Part shown: in pieces, positions 52,382 to 63,611 of the stretch
How positions within the stretch are numbered: position 1 is the first letter of the stretch
Layout: each line of letters starts with the position of its first letter
NCBI RefSeq assembly: GCF_012641395.1
Contig: NZ_JABAIH010000006.1
Span: 248,001 to 312,000, forward strand
Length of the DNA stretch: 64,000 nucleotides
From: Rhizobium sp. P32RR-XVIII
GTDB lineage: Bacteria; Pseudomonadota; Alphaproteobacteria; Rhizobiales; Rhizobiaceae
Reading direction: 5' to 3'
The notes under the pieces: model-generated
The model's input: the letters and a program-made list of their open reading frames with translations, nothing else
Databases searched by the model: none
What the model was told of the DNA's origin: nothing
Position numbers and translations under genes: made by a program

Positions 52382-53101
52382 ATGGAACAAGTAGGATTGG
52401 CAGCAGCAACGGCCGACGTCAGCCTCTGGTCGCTGTTCATGCAGGCTGGCATCGTCGTCAAGCTGGTCATGCTCGGGCTCATCGCAGCCTCAGTCTGGAC
52501 CTGGGCGATCATCATCGACAAGTATCTGGCCTACGGGCGCGCACGCCGCCAGTTCGACAAATTCGAACAGGTCTTCTGGTCCGGACAATCGCTTGAAGAA
52601 CTCTACCGCACGCTTTCGGAACGCAACAACACCGGCCTTGCCTCGATCTTTGTTGCCGCCATGCGCGAGTGGAAGAAATCCTTTGAACGCGGCGCGCGTT
52701 CGCCGATCGGCCTGCAGATGCGAATCGACCGTGCGATGGACGTGACGCTCGCTCGTGAATCCGAATTCCTCTCGGCTCGTCTCGGCTCGCTTGCGACGAT
52801 CGGCTCGGCGGGTCCCTTCATCGGCCTGTTCGGTACCGTGGTCGGTATCATGACCTCGTTCCAGGCGATCGCCGGTTCGAAGTCGACGAACCTCGCGGTC
52901 GTTGCTCCCGGTATCGCGGAAGCGCTGCTTGCAACCGCAATCGGCCTTGTCGCGGCTATTCCGGCAGTTATCGCCTACAACAAGTTCTCCGCAGACGCCG
53001 GCAAGCTCTCCGGCCGCATGGAAGGCTTTGCGGATGAGTTCTCCGCCATCCTTTCGCGCCAGATCGACGAGAAGCTGCAGCCGCGTCAGGCCGCACAGTA
53101 A
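52382..53101 (+). CDS. tolQ: Tol-Pal proton channel subunit TolQ
   Basis: 239 residues from ATG 52382. Three TM segments: about 17-40 (LFMQAGIVVKLVMLGLIAASVWTW), about 140-160 (ATIGSAGPFIGLFGTVVGIMTSF) and about 175-200 (EALLATAIGLVAAIPAVIAYN), the conserved MotA/TolQ/ExbB core. With TolR it uses the proton gradient to drive TolA, pulling the outer membrane inward during division. It is followed by tolR after 17 bases. Confidence 0.96.
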   Translation: MEQVGLAAATADVSLWSLFMQAGIVVKLVMLGLIAASVWTWAIIIDKYLAYGRARRQFDKFEQVFWSGQSLEELYRTLSERNNTGLASIFVAAMREWKKSFERGARSPIGLQMRIDRAMDVTLARESEFLSARLGSLATIGSAGPFIGLFGTVVGIMTSFQAIAGSKSTNLAVVAPGIAEALLATAIGLVAAIPAVIAYNKFSADAGKLSGRMEGFADEFSAILSRQIDEKLQPRQAAQ

Positions 53102-53118
53102 CCACGGAGTACACGACG

Positions 53119-53571
53119 ATGGGTATGGCTGTTGGAGGCAACAACGGAAGCGGTGGCCGCCGCCGTCGCGGTGGCCGGAGCAAAGGGGTTATTTCCGAAA
53201 TCAACGTGACGCCGCTCGTCGACGTTATGCTCGTGCTGCTCATCATCTTCATGGTGGCTGCGCCGATGATGACTGTTGGCGTGCCGATCGACCTGCCGGA
53301 AACGCAGGCCAAGGCGTTGAATTCCGAAACCCAGCCCATCACCATTTCAGTCAAGAACGACGGTGCGGTATTCCTCCAGGAAACACCGATCCCGACCGAC
53401 GAGATCGCCGCCAAGCTCGAGGCGATCGCGACCACCGGCTATAACGAACGCATTTTTGTGCGCGGCGATGCCACTGCTCCTTACGGCGTGATCGCCGACG
53501 TGATGGCACGCATCCAGGGTGCGGGCTTCAAGAACATCGGCCTCGTGACGCAGCAGAAGAAGGACCAGTAG
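53119..53571 (+). CDS. tolR: Tol-Pal protein TolR
   Basis: 150 residues. A basic, Gly-rich N-terminus (GGRRRRGGRSK) precedes one TM segment with the proton-carrying Asp (EINVTPLVDVMLVLLIIFMV), then the periplasmic ExbD/TolR domain (PIDLPETQAKALNSETQPI, IFVRGDATAPYGVIADVM). It forms the TolQ-TolR motor. The tolA start lies eight bases after its stop. Confidence 0.96.
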   Translation: MGMAVGGNNGSGGRRRRGGRSKGVISEINVTPLVDVMLVLLIIFMVAAPMMTVGVPIDLPETQAKALNSETQPITISVKNDGAVFLQETPIPTDEIAAKLEAIATTGYNERIFVRGDATAPYGVIADVMARIQGAGFKNIGLVTQQKKDQ

Positions 53572-53579
53572 AAAGCAAG

Positions 53580-54713
53580 ATGAAGGCCAGTGTCGTCACA
53601 TCTGCTGTTCTGCATGGACTCGTGCTCACCTGGGCGCTGGTGACGATTGGCACGCCGGAATCCTTCAAGGTCGACGACTTCGAAGCGATGCCGGTTGATC
53701 TGGTTCCCGTCGAATCCATCACCCAGATGCAGCAGGGCGACAAGACGGCGAAGCCCAATGACAAGCCCGCGCCGAAACCGACGTCGAGGCCCGCGGACGT
53801 TCCCGATGCCGAAAACCTCGGCGACAACAAGGTCGATCTGAAGACGCCGCCGATCCCGAACGCCAAGCCGAACAACAACGAAAGCACGGCGGCGCCGAAA
53901 GCCACCGAAAAGCCGCTCCCCCAGAATGATCCCGTCCCCAACGAGGTGAAGGAGATCATGAAGGAAGACACGGTCGTCGACCAGCCGAAGGAAGTCGCGT
54001 CTATCCCTGAGACCAAGCCGGAAGAAGTGACGCCGCCCAAGCCCGAGGAAAAGCCGCCGGAGGAGCAGGCAAAGCCCGAGCCCCCGAAGCCGGATGCCGA
54101 AGCGCTGCCGGACAATGTTCCAACACCGGTCGCCAAGCCGCAGGTGAAGCCGCCGGAGCAGAAGCCCGCCGAAAAGCCGCCGGAAAAACCGCAGGAACAG
54201 CCTAAGACTGCCGAGAAGCAGCCGGACAAGAAGAAAGCCGACAAGGCACAGGAAAAGGCCAAGGCGTCTTCCTCGAAGGAGAGCGACTTCAACGCCGACG
54301 ACATAGCGGCGCTGCTGAACAAGCAGGACCCTTCGAATGGCGGCGCCAAGCGTTCGACCGAAGTGGCCTCGTTGGGTGCAAAGAAGTCCAACAACACCGG
54401 CTCCAAGCTCAGCATGAGCGAAATGGACGCCCTGCGTAACGCAATTGCCGGCAACTGGCAGATCATACCCGGCCTTGCGGACATGGACCAGGTCCGCATC
54501 ACCGTCCACATGAAGCTGGACGAAAATGGCGAGATCATCGGAGACCCCGAGGTCGAAGCGACCGGCGGCAACGACGCCACGCGCCGGGCGCTTGCCGGCG
54601 GTGCCTATCGTGCCGTCAAACGGTCTGCGCCGTTCACCAACCTTCCAAAAGACAAATATGACGCGTGGAGCGAAGTCATCGTGAACTTCGACCCCAGTCA
54701 GATGGCTCTTTAA
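53580..54713 (+). CDS. tolA: Tol-Pal protein TolA
   Basis: 377 residues. Short N-terminus with one TM segment (about 2-20, SVVTSAVLHGLVLTWALVTIG), a long Pro/Lys/Glu-rich periplasmic arm (about 50-240, repeated PPEKP/KPEEKPPE units) and a C-terminal TolA/TonB-like domain (about 280-377, LRNAIAGNWQIIPGLADMDQVRITVHMKLDENGEI). It links the TolQR motor to Pal and TolB at the outer membrane. The arm is Pro-rich rather than the Ala/Lys helix of E. coli TolA. Confidence 0.92.
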   Translation: MKASVVTSAVLHGLVLTWALVTIGTPESFKVDDFEAMPVDLVPVESITQMQQGDKTAKPNDKPAPKPTSRPADVPDAENLGDNKVDLKTPPIPNAKPNNNESTAAPKATEKPLPQNDPVPNEVKEIMKEDTVVDQPKEVASIPETKPEEVTPPKPEEKPPEEQAKPEPPKPDAEALPDNVPTPVAKPQVKPPEQKPAEKPPEKPQEQPKTAEKQPDKKKADKAQEKAKASSSKESDFNADDIAALLNKQDPSNGGAKRSTEVASLGAKKSNNTGSKLSMSEMDALRNAIAGNWQIIPGLADMDQVRITVHMKLDENGEIIGDPEVEATGGNDATRRALAGGAYRAVKRSAPFTNLPKDKYDAWSEVIVNFDPSQMAL

Positions 54714-54734
54714 ATGCTGAAAGGCTTGCTCCTC

Positions 54735-56045
54735 ATGACCAAGTGTTCCCTCTTCCGCGCCTTCATGGTGGCGCTCGGCATGGCTGCGACGGCTGCTATT
54801 GCAACGCCGGCTCACGCGCTTGTCGAGATCAACATCAACAAGGGCAACGTTGAGCCGCTGCCGATCGCCATCACCGACTTCCTGCAGGGCGACATGGGTG
54901 CGCAGGTTTCGCAGGTGATCGCAGCCGACCTGCAGCGTTCCGGCCTGTTTGCGCCGATCAACAAGAATGCCTTCATCGAGAAGATCTCCAATCCGGACCA
55001 GGCGCCGCGCTTCGAGGACTGGAAGGTGATCAATGCCCAGGCCCTCGTCACCGGCCGCGTCACGCAGGAAGCGGACGGCCGCCTTCGTGCCGAGTTCCGC
55101 CTCTGGGATTCCTTCGCCGGCCAGCAGATGACCGGCCAGCAGTTCTATACGCAACCGGAAAACTGGCGCCGCGTCGCCCATATCATCGCCGACGCGATCT
55201 ACAAGCAGATTACCGGCGAAGAGGGTTACTTCGATACGCGCGTCGTCTTCGTTTCCGAATCCGGCCCGAAGCAGCAGCGTAAACGTCAGCTCGCCATTAT
55301 GGACCAGGACGGCTACAACGTCCGCATGCTGACCGACGGTAGCGACCTCGTGCTCACGCCGCGCTTCTCGCCGAACCGGCAGGAAGTGACCTACATGTCC
55401 TTCGCTAACCAGCAGCCGCGCGTCTATCTGCTGCAGCTTGAGACCGGACAGCGCGAGGTCGTCGGCAACTTCCCGGGCATGACCTTCTCGCCGCGCTTCT
55501 CGCCGGATGGCCAGAAGGTCATCATGAGTCTTCAGCAGGAGGGGAACGCCAATATCTATACGATGGATCTGCGTTCCCGCACCACCACGCGCCTGACCTC
55601 CACTGCGGCGATCGACACGTCGCCCTCCTTCTCTCCGGACGGCGGCAGGATCGCTTTCGAAAGCGACCGTGGCGGACATCCGCAGATCTACGTCATGAAT
55701 GCCGACGGCTCCGGCCAGACGCGCATCTCCTTCGGCGACGGCAATTACTCGACGCCGGTCTGGTCGCCACGCGGCGACCTGATCGCCTTCACCAAGCAGT
55801 CGGGCGGCAAGTTCTCGATCGGCGTGATGAAGCCGGACGGTTCGGGAGAGCGTATTCTGACCACGGGCTTCCACAACGAAGGCCCCACCTGGGCACCGAA
55901 CGGCCGTGTCTTGATGTTCTTCCGTCAGGCAGCCGGTGCGGGTGGCCCGCAACTCTATTCGATAGACCTGACGGGCTACAACGAACAGCTTATCAAGACG
56001 CCGTCATATGCATCCGACCCCGCCTGGTCGCCGCTGCTTGAGTAG
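54735..56045 (+). CDS. tolB: Tol-Pal beta-propeller protein TolB
   Basis: 436 residues from ATG 54735 (AAAGG about ten bases upstream); ATG 54714, right after the tolA stop, is also open. Signal peptide to about residue 29 (ending PAHA), an N-terminal domain (about 30-160, LPIAITDFLQGDMGAQ) and a propeller of repeated blades (TPRFSPNRQEVTYMSF, SPRFSPDGQKVIMSL, SPSFSPDGGRIAFESDRGG, TPVWSPRGDLIAFTK). It is periplasmic and binds Pal and TolA. Confidence 0.95.
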   Translation: MTKCSLFRAFMVALGMAATAAIATPAHALVEININKGNVEPLPIAITDFLQGDMGAQVSQVIAADLQRSGLFAPINKNAFIEKISNPDQAPRFEDWKVINAQALVTGRVTQEADGRLRAEFRLWDSFAGQQMTGQQFYTQPENWRRVAHIIADAIYKQITGEEGYFDTRVVFVSESGPKQQRKRQLAIMDQDGYNVRMLTDGSDLVLTPRFSPNRQEVTYMSFANQQPRVYLLQLETGQREVVGNFPGMTFSPRFSPDGQKVIMSLQQEGNANIYTMDLRSRTTTRLTSTAAIDTSPSFSPDGGRIAFESDRGGHPQIYVMNADGSGQTRISFGDGNYSTPVWSPRGDLIAFTKQSGGKFSIGVMKPDGSGERILTTGFHNEGPTWAPNGRVLMFFRQAAGAGGPQLYSIDLTGYNEQLIKTPSYASDPAWSPLLE

Positions 56046-56122
56046 TGGATGGGCCAGATTTCGCCTTCTTGTCGCCGCAAAGTGTTGGAATTTGGCGATT
56101 ACGGGGACAAATCAGTAGTTCG

Positions 56123-56152
56123 TTAACCATACTTTTTGAGTGCCGGTTAACC
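56123..56152. promoter_or_regulatory. Two TTAACC half-sites upstream of pal
   Basis: TTAACC at 56123-56128 and at 56147-56152. The second is preceded by TTGA seven bases away, giving TTGA-N7-TTAACC, one mismatch from a CtrA site. They lie 50-80 bases before the pal start, within the tolB-pal space. Weak evidence alone; noted because a similar site precedes tolQ. Confidence 0.3.
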
Positions 56153-56202
56153 CAGAACAGTTACAGTCCGGCAACCCTAATGAAATCGCAAGGAGACCGG
56201 CC

Positions 56203-56733
56203 ATGAGCCGAATTCAAACCCCGGCAATGAGCCGCATGCAGAATTTCGCCCGCAACCCAGTCATGATCGCACTCGTCGCCGGTTTGGCGCTTGCTGGCTG
56301 CGCCAACAAGAAGAACATGGCCAATAGCGCCGGCGATCTCGGCCTCGGTGCCGGTGCAGCAACGCCGGGTTCGGCTCAGGACTTCACCGTCAACGTCGGC
56401 GACCGCATCTTCTTCGACACTGACTCCACCTCGATCCGTGCGGATGCTGCTCAGACGCTCGACCGTCAGGCACAGTGGCTCGCCCGCTATCCGAACTATG
56501 CGATCACGGTAGAAGGCCATGCCGACGAGCGCGGCACGCGTGAATACAACCTGGCTCTGGGTGCACGCCGCGCCGCTGCAACGAAGGACTACCTCGCTTC
56601 GCGCGGCGTTCCGGCTCAGCGCATGAAGACGATCTCCTACGGCAAGGAACGCCCGGTCGCCGTTTGCGATGATATTTCCTGCTGGTCGCAGAACCGCCGC
56701 GCAGTTACGGTTCTCGGCGGCGCCGGCATGTAA
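56203..56733 (+). CDS. pal: Peptidoglycan-associated lipoprotein Pal
   Basis: 176 residues from ATG 56203 (AGGAG eight bases upstream). Lipoprotein signal with lipobox LAGC (VAGLALAGCANKK), a short linker, then an OmpA-like domain (about 65-170) with FFDTDSTSI, VEGHADERGTREYNLALGARRA and QNRRAVTVL. Pal anchors the outer membrane to peptidoglycan and is the outer end of the Tol-Pal machine. A strong terminator follows. Confidence 0.96.
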   Translation: MSRIQTPAMSRMQNFARNPVMIALVAGLALAGCANKKNMANSAGDLGLGAGAATPGSAQDFTVNVGDRIFFDTDSTSIRADAAQTLDRQAQWLARYPNYAITVEGHADERGTREYNLALGARRAAATKDYLASRGVPAQRMKTISYGKERPVAVCDDISCWSQNRRAVTVLGGAGM

Positions 56734-56758
56734 TAACCCGATTTTACATTACTTTTTG

Positions 56759-56797
56759 GAAAGGCGGTCCGCTTGCGGGCCGCCTTTTCTTTTTGAA
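56759..56797 (+). terminator. Intrinsic terminator of pal
   Basis: AAAGGCGG and CCGCCTTT arms around a GC-rich loop, then TCTTTTTG, about 25 bases after the pal stop. It would end the tol-pal transcript before cpoB. Confidence 0.85.
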
Positions 56798-56895
56798 CAC
56801 ACTTTGGCCAGACTCCGTTGCTTTTTGAGAGCAATTAGCAAAATCTCCTGTTCGTGCCTTGGAGCGCGAAGAATCACTGGGACAGGACGATACCT

Positions 56896-57915
56896 ATGAA
56901 GAAACTTGTCGTGGCAGGCTTGCTCTGCCTCGCGGCCGTAACCGGAACCGAGCGAGCGGCTTATTCCGCTTCGTTTCTAGGCTTGAACTTTGGCGGCAGG
57001 CCCGCGCAGAGCCAGGCGCAGACGCCGCCTGTCGTCGACGTGCAGAGCAGCGGCACCGAGATGCGCGTGCAACAGCTGGAAGAGCAACTGCGTCAGCTCA
57101 ACGGCCGTATCGAGGAAATGAGCTACCAGATCCTGCAGATGCAGGAATCGCTGCGCAAGACGCAGGAGGACAACGAATTCCGGTTCCAGGACCTGGAAAA
57201 GAGCGGCGGCTCCGCCGGATCGAAGGGCAGCACGAAGAAGAGCGAGGCTGATATACAGGCTCCGGCTTCGGGCCAGGCCGACGCACGGCCACAGCGCCAG
57301 AGCGATGACGTCGCGACAATCATCGAGACACCGCAGGGAGCCGAAACGGCTCCCTCCAACGGCGTTCCGTCGAACGGCGATCTCGGCCGTCCGCCGCCGC
57401 AGCTGGGCTCGATCCAGTTCGATCAGAGCGGTAACCCGATCGGCGGCAGTGTGAACCAGAATGCGGAAGTCGGCTCCGCTCCGCTGCCGGATGTGAACAC
57501 CCCTACCTCGCAGCAACAGACTGCCTCTCTCGGCAGCGAGGCCGATCAGTACAAGGCGGCCTATGGTCATGTCCTCTCCGGCGATTATGCTGTCGCTGAA
57601 CAGCAATTCACCCAGTATATCGCGCAGTATCCGGGCAGCGCTCGGGCTGCTGATGCCAATTTCTGGCTCGGTGAGGCGCTTTATTCCCAAGGCAAGTACA
57701 ACGAAGCCGCGAAGACCTTTTTGAACGCTCACCAGAAATACGGCTCCTCCGAGAAGGCGCCCGAAATGTTGCTGAAGCTCGGCATGTCGCTGGCAGCTCT
57801 CGACAATGTCGATACCGCCTGCGCGACGCTTAAAGAAGTCAGCAAGCGCTATCCGAAAGCCTCGCGGGCCGTCATAAGCAAGGTTGCGAGCGAACAGAAG
57901 CGCCTCGCCTGCTAA
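56896..57915 (+). CDS. cpoB: Cell division coordinator CpoB (YbgF)
   Basis: 339 residues from ATG 56896. Signal peptide about 1-27, an N-terminal coiled coil (about 50-95, MRVQQLEEQLRQLNGRIEEMSYQILQMQESLRK), a low-complexity polar middle and three C-terminal TPR units (about 215-339, YGHVLSGDYAVAEQQFTQYIAQYPGS, ANFWLGEALYSQGKYNEAAKTFL). CpoB binds TolA and PBP1B and coordinates outer-membrane constriction with cell-wall synthesis. It closes the Tol-Pal block and is followed after 11 bases by tilS. Confidence 0.93.
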   Translation: MKKLVVAGLLCLAAVTGTERAAYSASFLGLNFGGRPAQSQAQTPPVVDVQSSGTEMRVQQLEEQLRQLNGRIEEMSYQILQMQESLRKTQEDNEFRFQDLEKSGGSAGSKGSTKKSEADIQAPASGQADARPQRQSDDVATIIETPQGAETAPSNGVPSNGDLGRPPPQLGSIQFDQSGNPIGGSVNQNAEVGSAPLPDVNTPTSQQQTASLGSEADQYKAAYGHVLSGDYAVAEQQFTQYIAQYPGSARAADANFWLGEALYSQGKYNEAAKTFLNAHQKYGSSEKAPEMLLKLGMSLAALDNVDTACATLKEVSKRYPKASRAVISKVASEQKRLAC

Positions 57916-57926
57916 GGGTTTCCGGT

Positions 57927-59330
57927 TTGTCTCCGGAAGCCGTTCTTTCACCCGAGGCAGCGGCTCGCCGCTTACTCCATTCGCTTGCCAGCCCCACGCG
58001 CATCCTCGTCGCGATCTCTGGCGGCAGCGATTCGACCGGCCTGCTTCTGGCCCTTTCCGAGGCATTGAAGGCCGAACCCGACCCGAAAATTTCCCTATGC
58101 GCCGCGACAATCGATCACGATCTGCGCGCAGGTTCTGCAGATGAGGCGCGCCAAGTTGCAGCCCTCTGCACGTCGCTCCACATTCCGCACGCGACCCGCG
58201 TCTGGCGCGGTGCCAAACCGAAGACCGGCATCATGGCTGCCGCACGCGAAGCGCGCTACGCGCTGCTGGCCGATGCAGCGGCGGAACTGAGGGCTGATCT
58301 GGTCGTGACCGCGCATACGCTGGACGACCAGCGGGAAACCCTGGCGATGCGCAGCACGCGAAGCGACAGCCTCACCACCGGGATTGCCGATGCGGTTCTG
58401 TTTGATCGCCGGATCTGGATTGTCCGGCCGCTTCTATCCTGTCTGCGTACCGATATCCGGGCATATCTTACGGCGCGCGGTGCCACGTGGCTTGATGATC
58501 CGAGCAATGAAAATATGAAATACGAGCGCGTGCGGACGCGCGCGGCATTGGCGGGCGAGGGGACTGTTCAAGACGAGCCGGCGGCTGCAGATGCCCGTTT
58601 GGCACTTGCGAGCCAGGCGATGGCCTGGGCCGGCCAGTATTTTAAACTTCCTGTCGAAGGTTTGGGGCATGTTGCCCGAGACGGTCTTTCGGCATCCGGG
58701 CCGGTAATAAGTTACGCCCTCGGCCGCCTGGCCGCGGTCTTCGGGGGGCAGCCGTTTCCTCCCGGACGCACGCAGATAGCGCGCGTCGTCGGCTTCGTGA
58801 CTGCCGGCGTTCCCGGCCGGATGACAGTCGGCCGGGTGGTATTCGATCTCCGGCGAGACGGCCTTTACTTGACCCGCGAGGACCGCGGCATGTTGCCACT
58901 GGTGCTTGCGCAGGGAGCGCGTGGGATATGGGACGGGCGGGTCGTCATCAAGAATAACTCGCCGTTCAGCCTGGAGATTGATACGCATTCGGCGCTGGAT
59001 GCAGGTCATCGCGCCAACGGCTGCCTTTTTCCTTTGCCTGTATCTAGTGCACTGGAGTTCTCGGGCGAGCGCGAGCTTGAGGGCGCGAAGGCCGCGCACC
59101 TACCCAAGGCTGCCCTCAAGCGAGCACTGGCAGCGCAACCATATGTTCGGGTCGCTGAAAACCTGCCGGCTGATTTTCATCTGGATGTGAGCGCGACGCC
59201 TTATTTTGCACCGTTCGACCGCTTTTTGACACGATTCGACTTCATCTTTGCTGGAAGCCTCGCGGCGGCTTTTGGAACGCGCCCCTATCCAAGCCCGCCT
59301 TTAGGTCTTATTGACGGAAAAACCAACTGA
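57927..59330 (+). CDS. tilS: tRNA(Ile)-lysidine synthetase TilS
   Basis: 467 residues from a TTG start at 57927, with AAGGG about eight bases upstream. The ATP-pyrophosphatase PP-loop ISGGSDSTGLLLAL lies at about 29-42; ATIDHDLRAGSADEA, TAHTLDDQRETLAMR and TWLDDPSNENMKYERVRTR are TilS landmarks. It attaches lysine to C34 of the AUA-reading tRNA-Ile, changing both codon and amino-acid identity; it is normally essential. The C-terminal domain is poorly conserved. Confidence 0.93.
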   Translation: MSPEAVLSPEAAARRLLHSLASPTRILVAISGGSDSTGLLLALSEALKAEPDPKISLCAATIDHDLRAGSADEARQVAALCTSLHIPHATRVWRGAKPKTGIMAAAREARYALLADAAAELRADLVVTAHTLDDQRETLAMRSTRSDSLTTGIADAVLFDRRIWIVRPLLSCLRTDIRAYLTARGATWLDDPSNENMKYERVRTRAALAGEGTVQDEPAAADARLALASQAMAWAGQYFKLPVEGLGHVARDGLSASGPVISYALGRLAAVFGGQPFPPGRTQIARVVGFVTAGVPGRMTVGRVVFDLRRDGLYLTREDRGMLPLVLAQGARGIWDGRVVIKNNSPFSLEIDTHSALDAGHRANGCLFPLPVSSALEFSGERELEGAKAAHLPKAALKRALAAQPYVRVAENLPADFHLDVSATPYFAPFDRFLTRFDFIFAGSLAAAFGTRPYPSPPLGLIDGKTN

Positions 59331-59428
59331 CAGAGTGGATCGCCTTGGCAATGGCACAGCGCAACCCTATGTTAGAGGCCAAATAAGACGGTTGCCATGA
59401 GGCTGCTGTTCCAGTGCTGGGGAGTTCG

Positions 59429-61360
<1,932 letters not shown>

Positions 61361-61381
61361 CGCAAGTAACTTGAATGGACA

Positions 61382-61418
61382 AAGGTCGGATTCTCCAGCA
61401 GGAGGTCCGGCCTTTTTC
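61382..61418 (+). terminator. Intrinsic terminator of ftsH
   Basis: AAGGTCGGA pairs with TCCGGCCTT (one G-T mismatch), followed by TTTTCTATT, about 20 bases after the ftsH stop. Confidence 0.75.
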
Positions 61419-61601
61419 TATTGGTAACGGGATATAATCAATTTTCTTTGTAATTTACGTGATGGCGCCTACGATTTATGGCATGCCGCTATCATGGGAA
61501 GCCGCAATTTCGCTTTGTATTGGGACTGATAGTCCTCGGCTGATTTTGCGGGAGGTTCCGCGGCCTTATATGGCTCGCTGAAAAACAATATAGAGGTACA
61601 T

Positions 61602-62954
61602 ATGAAAAGACGTTACTTCGGCACCGACGGTATTCGCGGGCAATCGAACGTGTTCCCGATGACGCCGGATCTGGCGATGCGCGTCGGCATTGCCGTCGGC
61701 ACGATCTTCCGCAACGGCAATCATCGCCACCGGGTCGTGATCGGCAAGGATACGCGCCTTTCCGGCTACATGCTGGAAAACGCCATGGTTGCCGGATTCA
61801 CGGCCGCTGGCCTCGACGTCTTCCTGCTTGGCCCGATCCCAACGCCCGCCGTTGCCATGCTCACCCGCTCGCTGCGCGCCGATGTGGGCGTAATGATCTC
61901 CGCTTCGCATAACCCCTACGAGGACAACGGCATCAAGCTCTTCGGTCCCGACGGATACAAGCTCTCCGACGATATCGAATCGCAGATCGAAGAACTGTTG
62001 GAGAAAGACCTTTATACCCAACTCGCAAAGTCTGACTACATCGGCCGCGCCAAGCGAGTCGATGGCGTGCACGACCGTTACATCGAGCATGCAAAGCGCA
62101 CGCTGCCGCGTGATGTGACGCTGCAGGGGCTGAGGGTTGCGATCGACTGCGCCAATGGCGCCGCCTATAAGGTCGCACCGGCGGTGCTCTGGGAACTCGG
62201 TGCCGACGTCGTCACCATCGGCAACGAGCCGAATGGCGTTAACATCAATTTGAATTGCGGTTCCACCAGCCCCGTCACTCTGCAAAAGAAGGTCGATGAG
62301 GTGCGGGCGGACATCGGTATCGCTCTGGATGGTGATGCCGACCGGGTTATCATCGTGGACGAAAACGGTGCGCTGGTCGATGGCGACCAGCTGATGGCGG
62401 TGATCGCCGAAACCTGGGCGGAAAGCCAGCAGCTTCGCGGTAACGGCATCGTCGCCACTGTCATGTCGAACCTTGGCCTGGAGCGCTTCCTCAGAGGCAA
62501 GGGAATGGGCCTTGCCCGCACCAAAGTCGGCGACCGCTATGTCGTCGAGCATATGCGCCAGAACAATTTCAACGTTGGCGGCGAGCAATCTGGCCATATC
62601 GTGCTTTCGGACTACGGCACGACCGGGGACGGGTTGGTTGCCGCGTTGCAGATCCTCGCTGCCGTCAAGCGAACCGGCAAGACCGTCAGCGAAGTCTGCC
62701 GGCGTTTCGAGCCGGTGCCGCAGCTTCTCCGCAATGTCCGCATTTCCGGCGGCAAGCCGCTGGAAGACCTGCACGTCCAACAGGCGATCGCTGACGCGGA
62801 AGCCGAGCTTGCCAAGAACGGTCGCCTCGTTATCCGCCCTTCGGGCACCGAGCCGCTGATCCGCGTGATGGCGGAAGGCGACGACAGGGCGCAGATCGAG
62901 CGTATCGTCAACGAACTGATCGGCACGATCTCGGGCGTCAGAACCGCGGCTTGA
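61602..62954 (+). CDS. glmM: Phosphoglucosamine mutase
   Basis: 450 residues, full length. RRYFGTDGIRGQSN at the start, the phospho-serine loop MISASHNPYEDNGIKLF, the metal loop LDGDADRVIIVDE, the sugar loop GGEQSGHIVL and the phosphate-binding RPSGTEPLIRVMAEG. It converts glucosamine-6-phosphate to glucosamine-1-phosphate for UDP-GlcNAc, feeding peptidoglycan and lipid A. The gene order ftsH-glmM is widespread; a terminator and about 240 bases lie between them. Confidence 0.97.
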   Translation: MKRRYFGTDGIRGQSNVFPMTPDLAMRVGIAVGTIFRNGNHRHRVVIGKDTRLSGYMLENAMVAGFTAAGLDVFLLGPIPTPAVAMLTRSLRADVGVMISASHNPYEDNGIKLFGPDGYKLSDDIESQIEELLEKDLYTQLAKSDYIGRAKRVDGVHDRYIEHAKRTLPRDVTLQGLRVAIDCANGAAYKVAPAVLWELGADVVTIGNEPNGVNINLNCGSTSPVTLQKKVDEVRADIGIALDGDADRVIIVDENGALVDGDQLMAVIAETWAESQQLRGNGIVATVMSNLGLERFLRGKGMGLARTKVGDRYVVEHMRQNNFNVGGEQSGHIVLSDYGTTGDGLVAALQILAAVKRTGKTVSEVCRRFEPVPQLLRNVRISGGKPLEDLHVQQAIADAEAELAKNGRLVIRPSGTEPLIRVMAEGDDRAQIERIVNELIGTISGVRTAA

Positions 62955-62976
62955 ATCGTTTGCGATTGTTGAGTGA

Positions 62977-63004
62977 GAGCCGGCGCTCAGTCGCCGGCTT
63001 TTTC
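62977..63004 (+). terminator. Intrinsic terminator of glmM
   Basis: AGCCGGC, eight-base loop, GCCGGCT, then TTTTC. It runs into the stop codon of the convergent methyltransferase gene. Confidence 0.8.
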
Positions 63005-63611
63005 ATGTCCGCCTAGCGAGCCAGACGGTGTGGCCGCCGCAGGCCGGGTCTTCGACCATGTGATCAACAACCGAGAAACCGTGTTCCGACAGCAGGCTGC
63101 GATACTCCGCGCCGTCAAGGCTGCTGTGATAGAGCGGCTCACCGCAGAACGTTCCCATCGCCTCGCCATAGGCAGACCCGCTCGTAAACATCAGCGCCGC
63201 GCCATCTACCGCATGCGCCGCGAAGACGGCAAATATCCGCCGCTGATCCTCTGGTCTCAGGTGGAAGAAGCTGTCCCAGGCAATCAGCCCGTCGAAGCTC
63301 GTTCCGAGCGACAGGGCGCGCATGTCGGCGACGTGCCACGTGTGGGTGGGAAAGCGTTCCTTGCACAGGGCGATCAGCGAGGGCGAACTATCGACTCCCG
63401 TAAGGGCATAGCCGCTTTCGATGAAATGCCTTGCGAGAGGCTCGCCGGAGCCGCAGCCCATATCGAGGATCGTGCCGCCCCGCGGCAGGAGGCTGGCAAA
63501 TCGATCCAGCCAGCTGCGCTCGAACAGGTTTTTCCCACGGCTCGCATCCCACACGGCAGCATGCCGCTCATAAAGCGCGGAGATTTTTTCGGCAGGATTC
63601 GGGTCACTCAT
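63003..63611 (-). CDS. Class I SAM-dependent methyltransferase
   Basis: 202 residues. Rossmann-type methyltransferase: helix ALYERHAAVWDASRG, motif I TILDMGCGSGEPLARHFIESG, the acidic GVDSSPSLIALCKER and the WHVADMRAL segment (motifs II-III). The substrate is unknown; the small size and lack of extra domains fit small-molecule methyltransferases. It is convergent with glmM and shares the terminator region. Confidence 0.85.
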   Translation of the reverse strand: MSDPNPAEKISALYERHAAVWDASRGKNLFERSWLDRFASLLPRGGTILDMGCGSGEPLARHFIESGYALTGVDSSPSLIALCKERFPTHTWHVADMRALSLGTSFDGLIAWDSFFHLRPEDQRRIFAVFAAHAVDGAALMFTSGSAYGEAMGTFCGEPLYHSSLDGAEYRSLLSEHGFSVVDHMVEDPACGGHTVWLARRT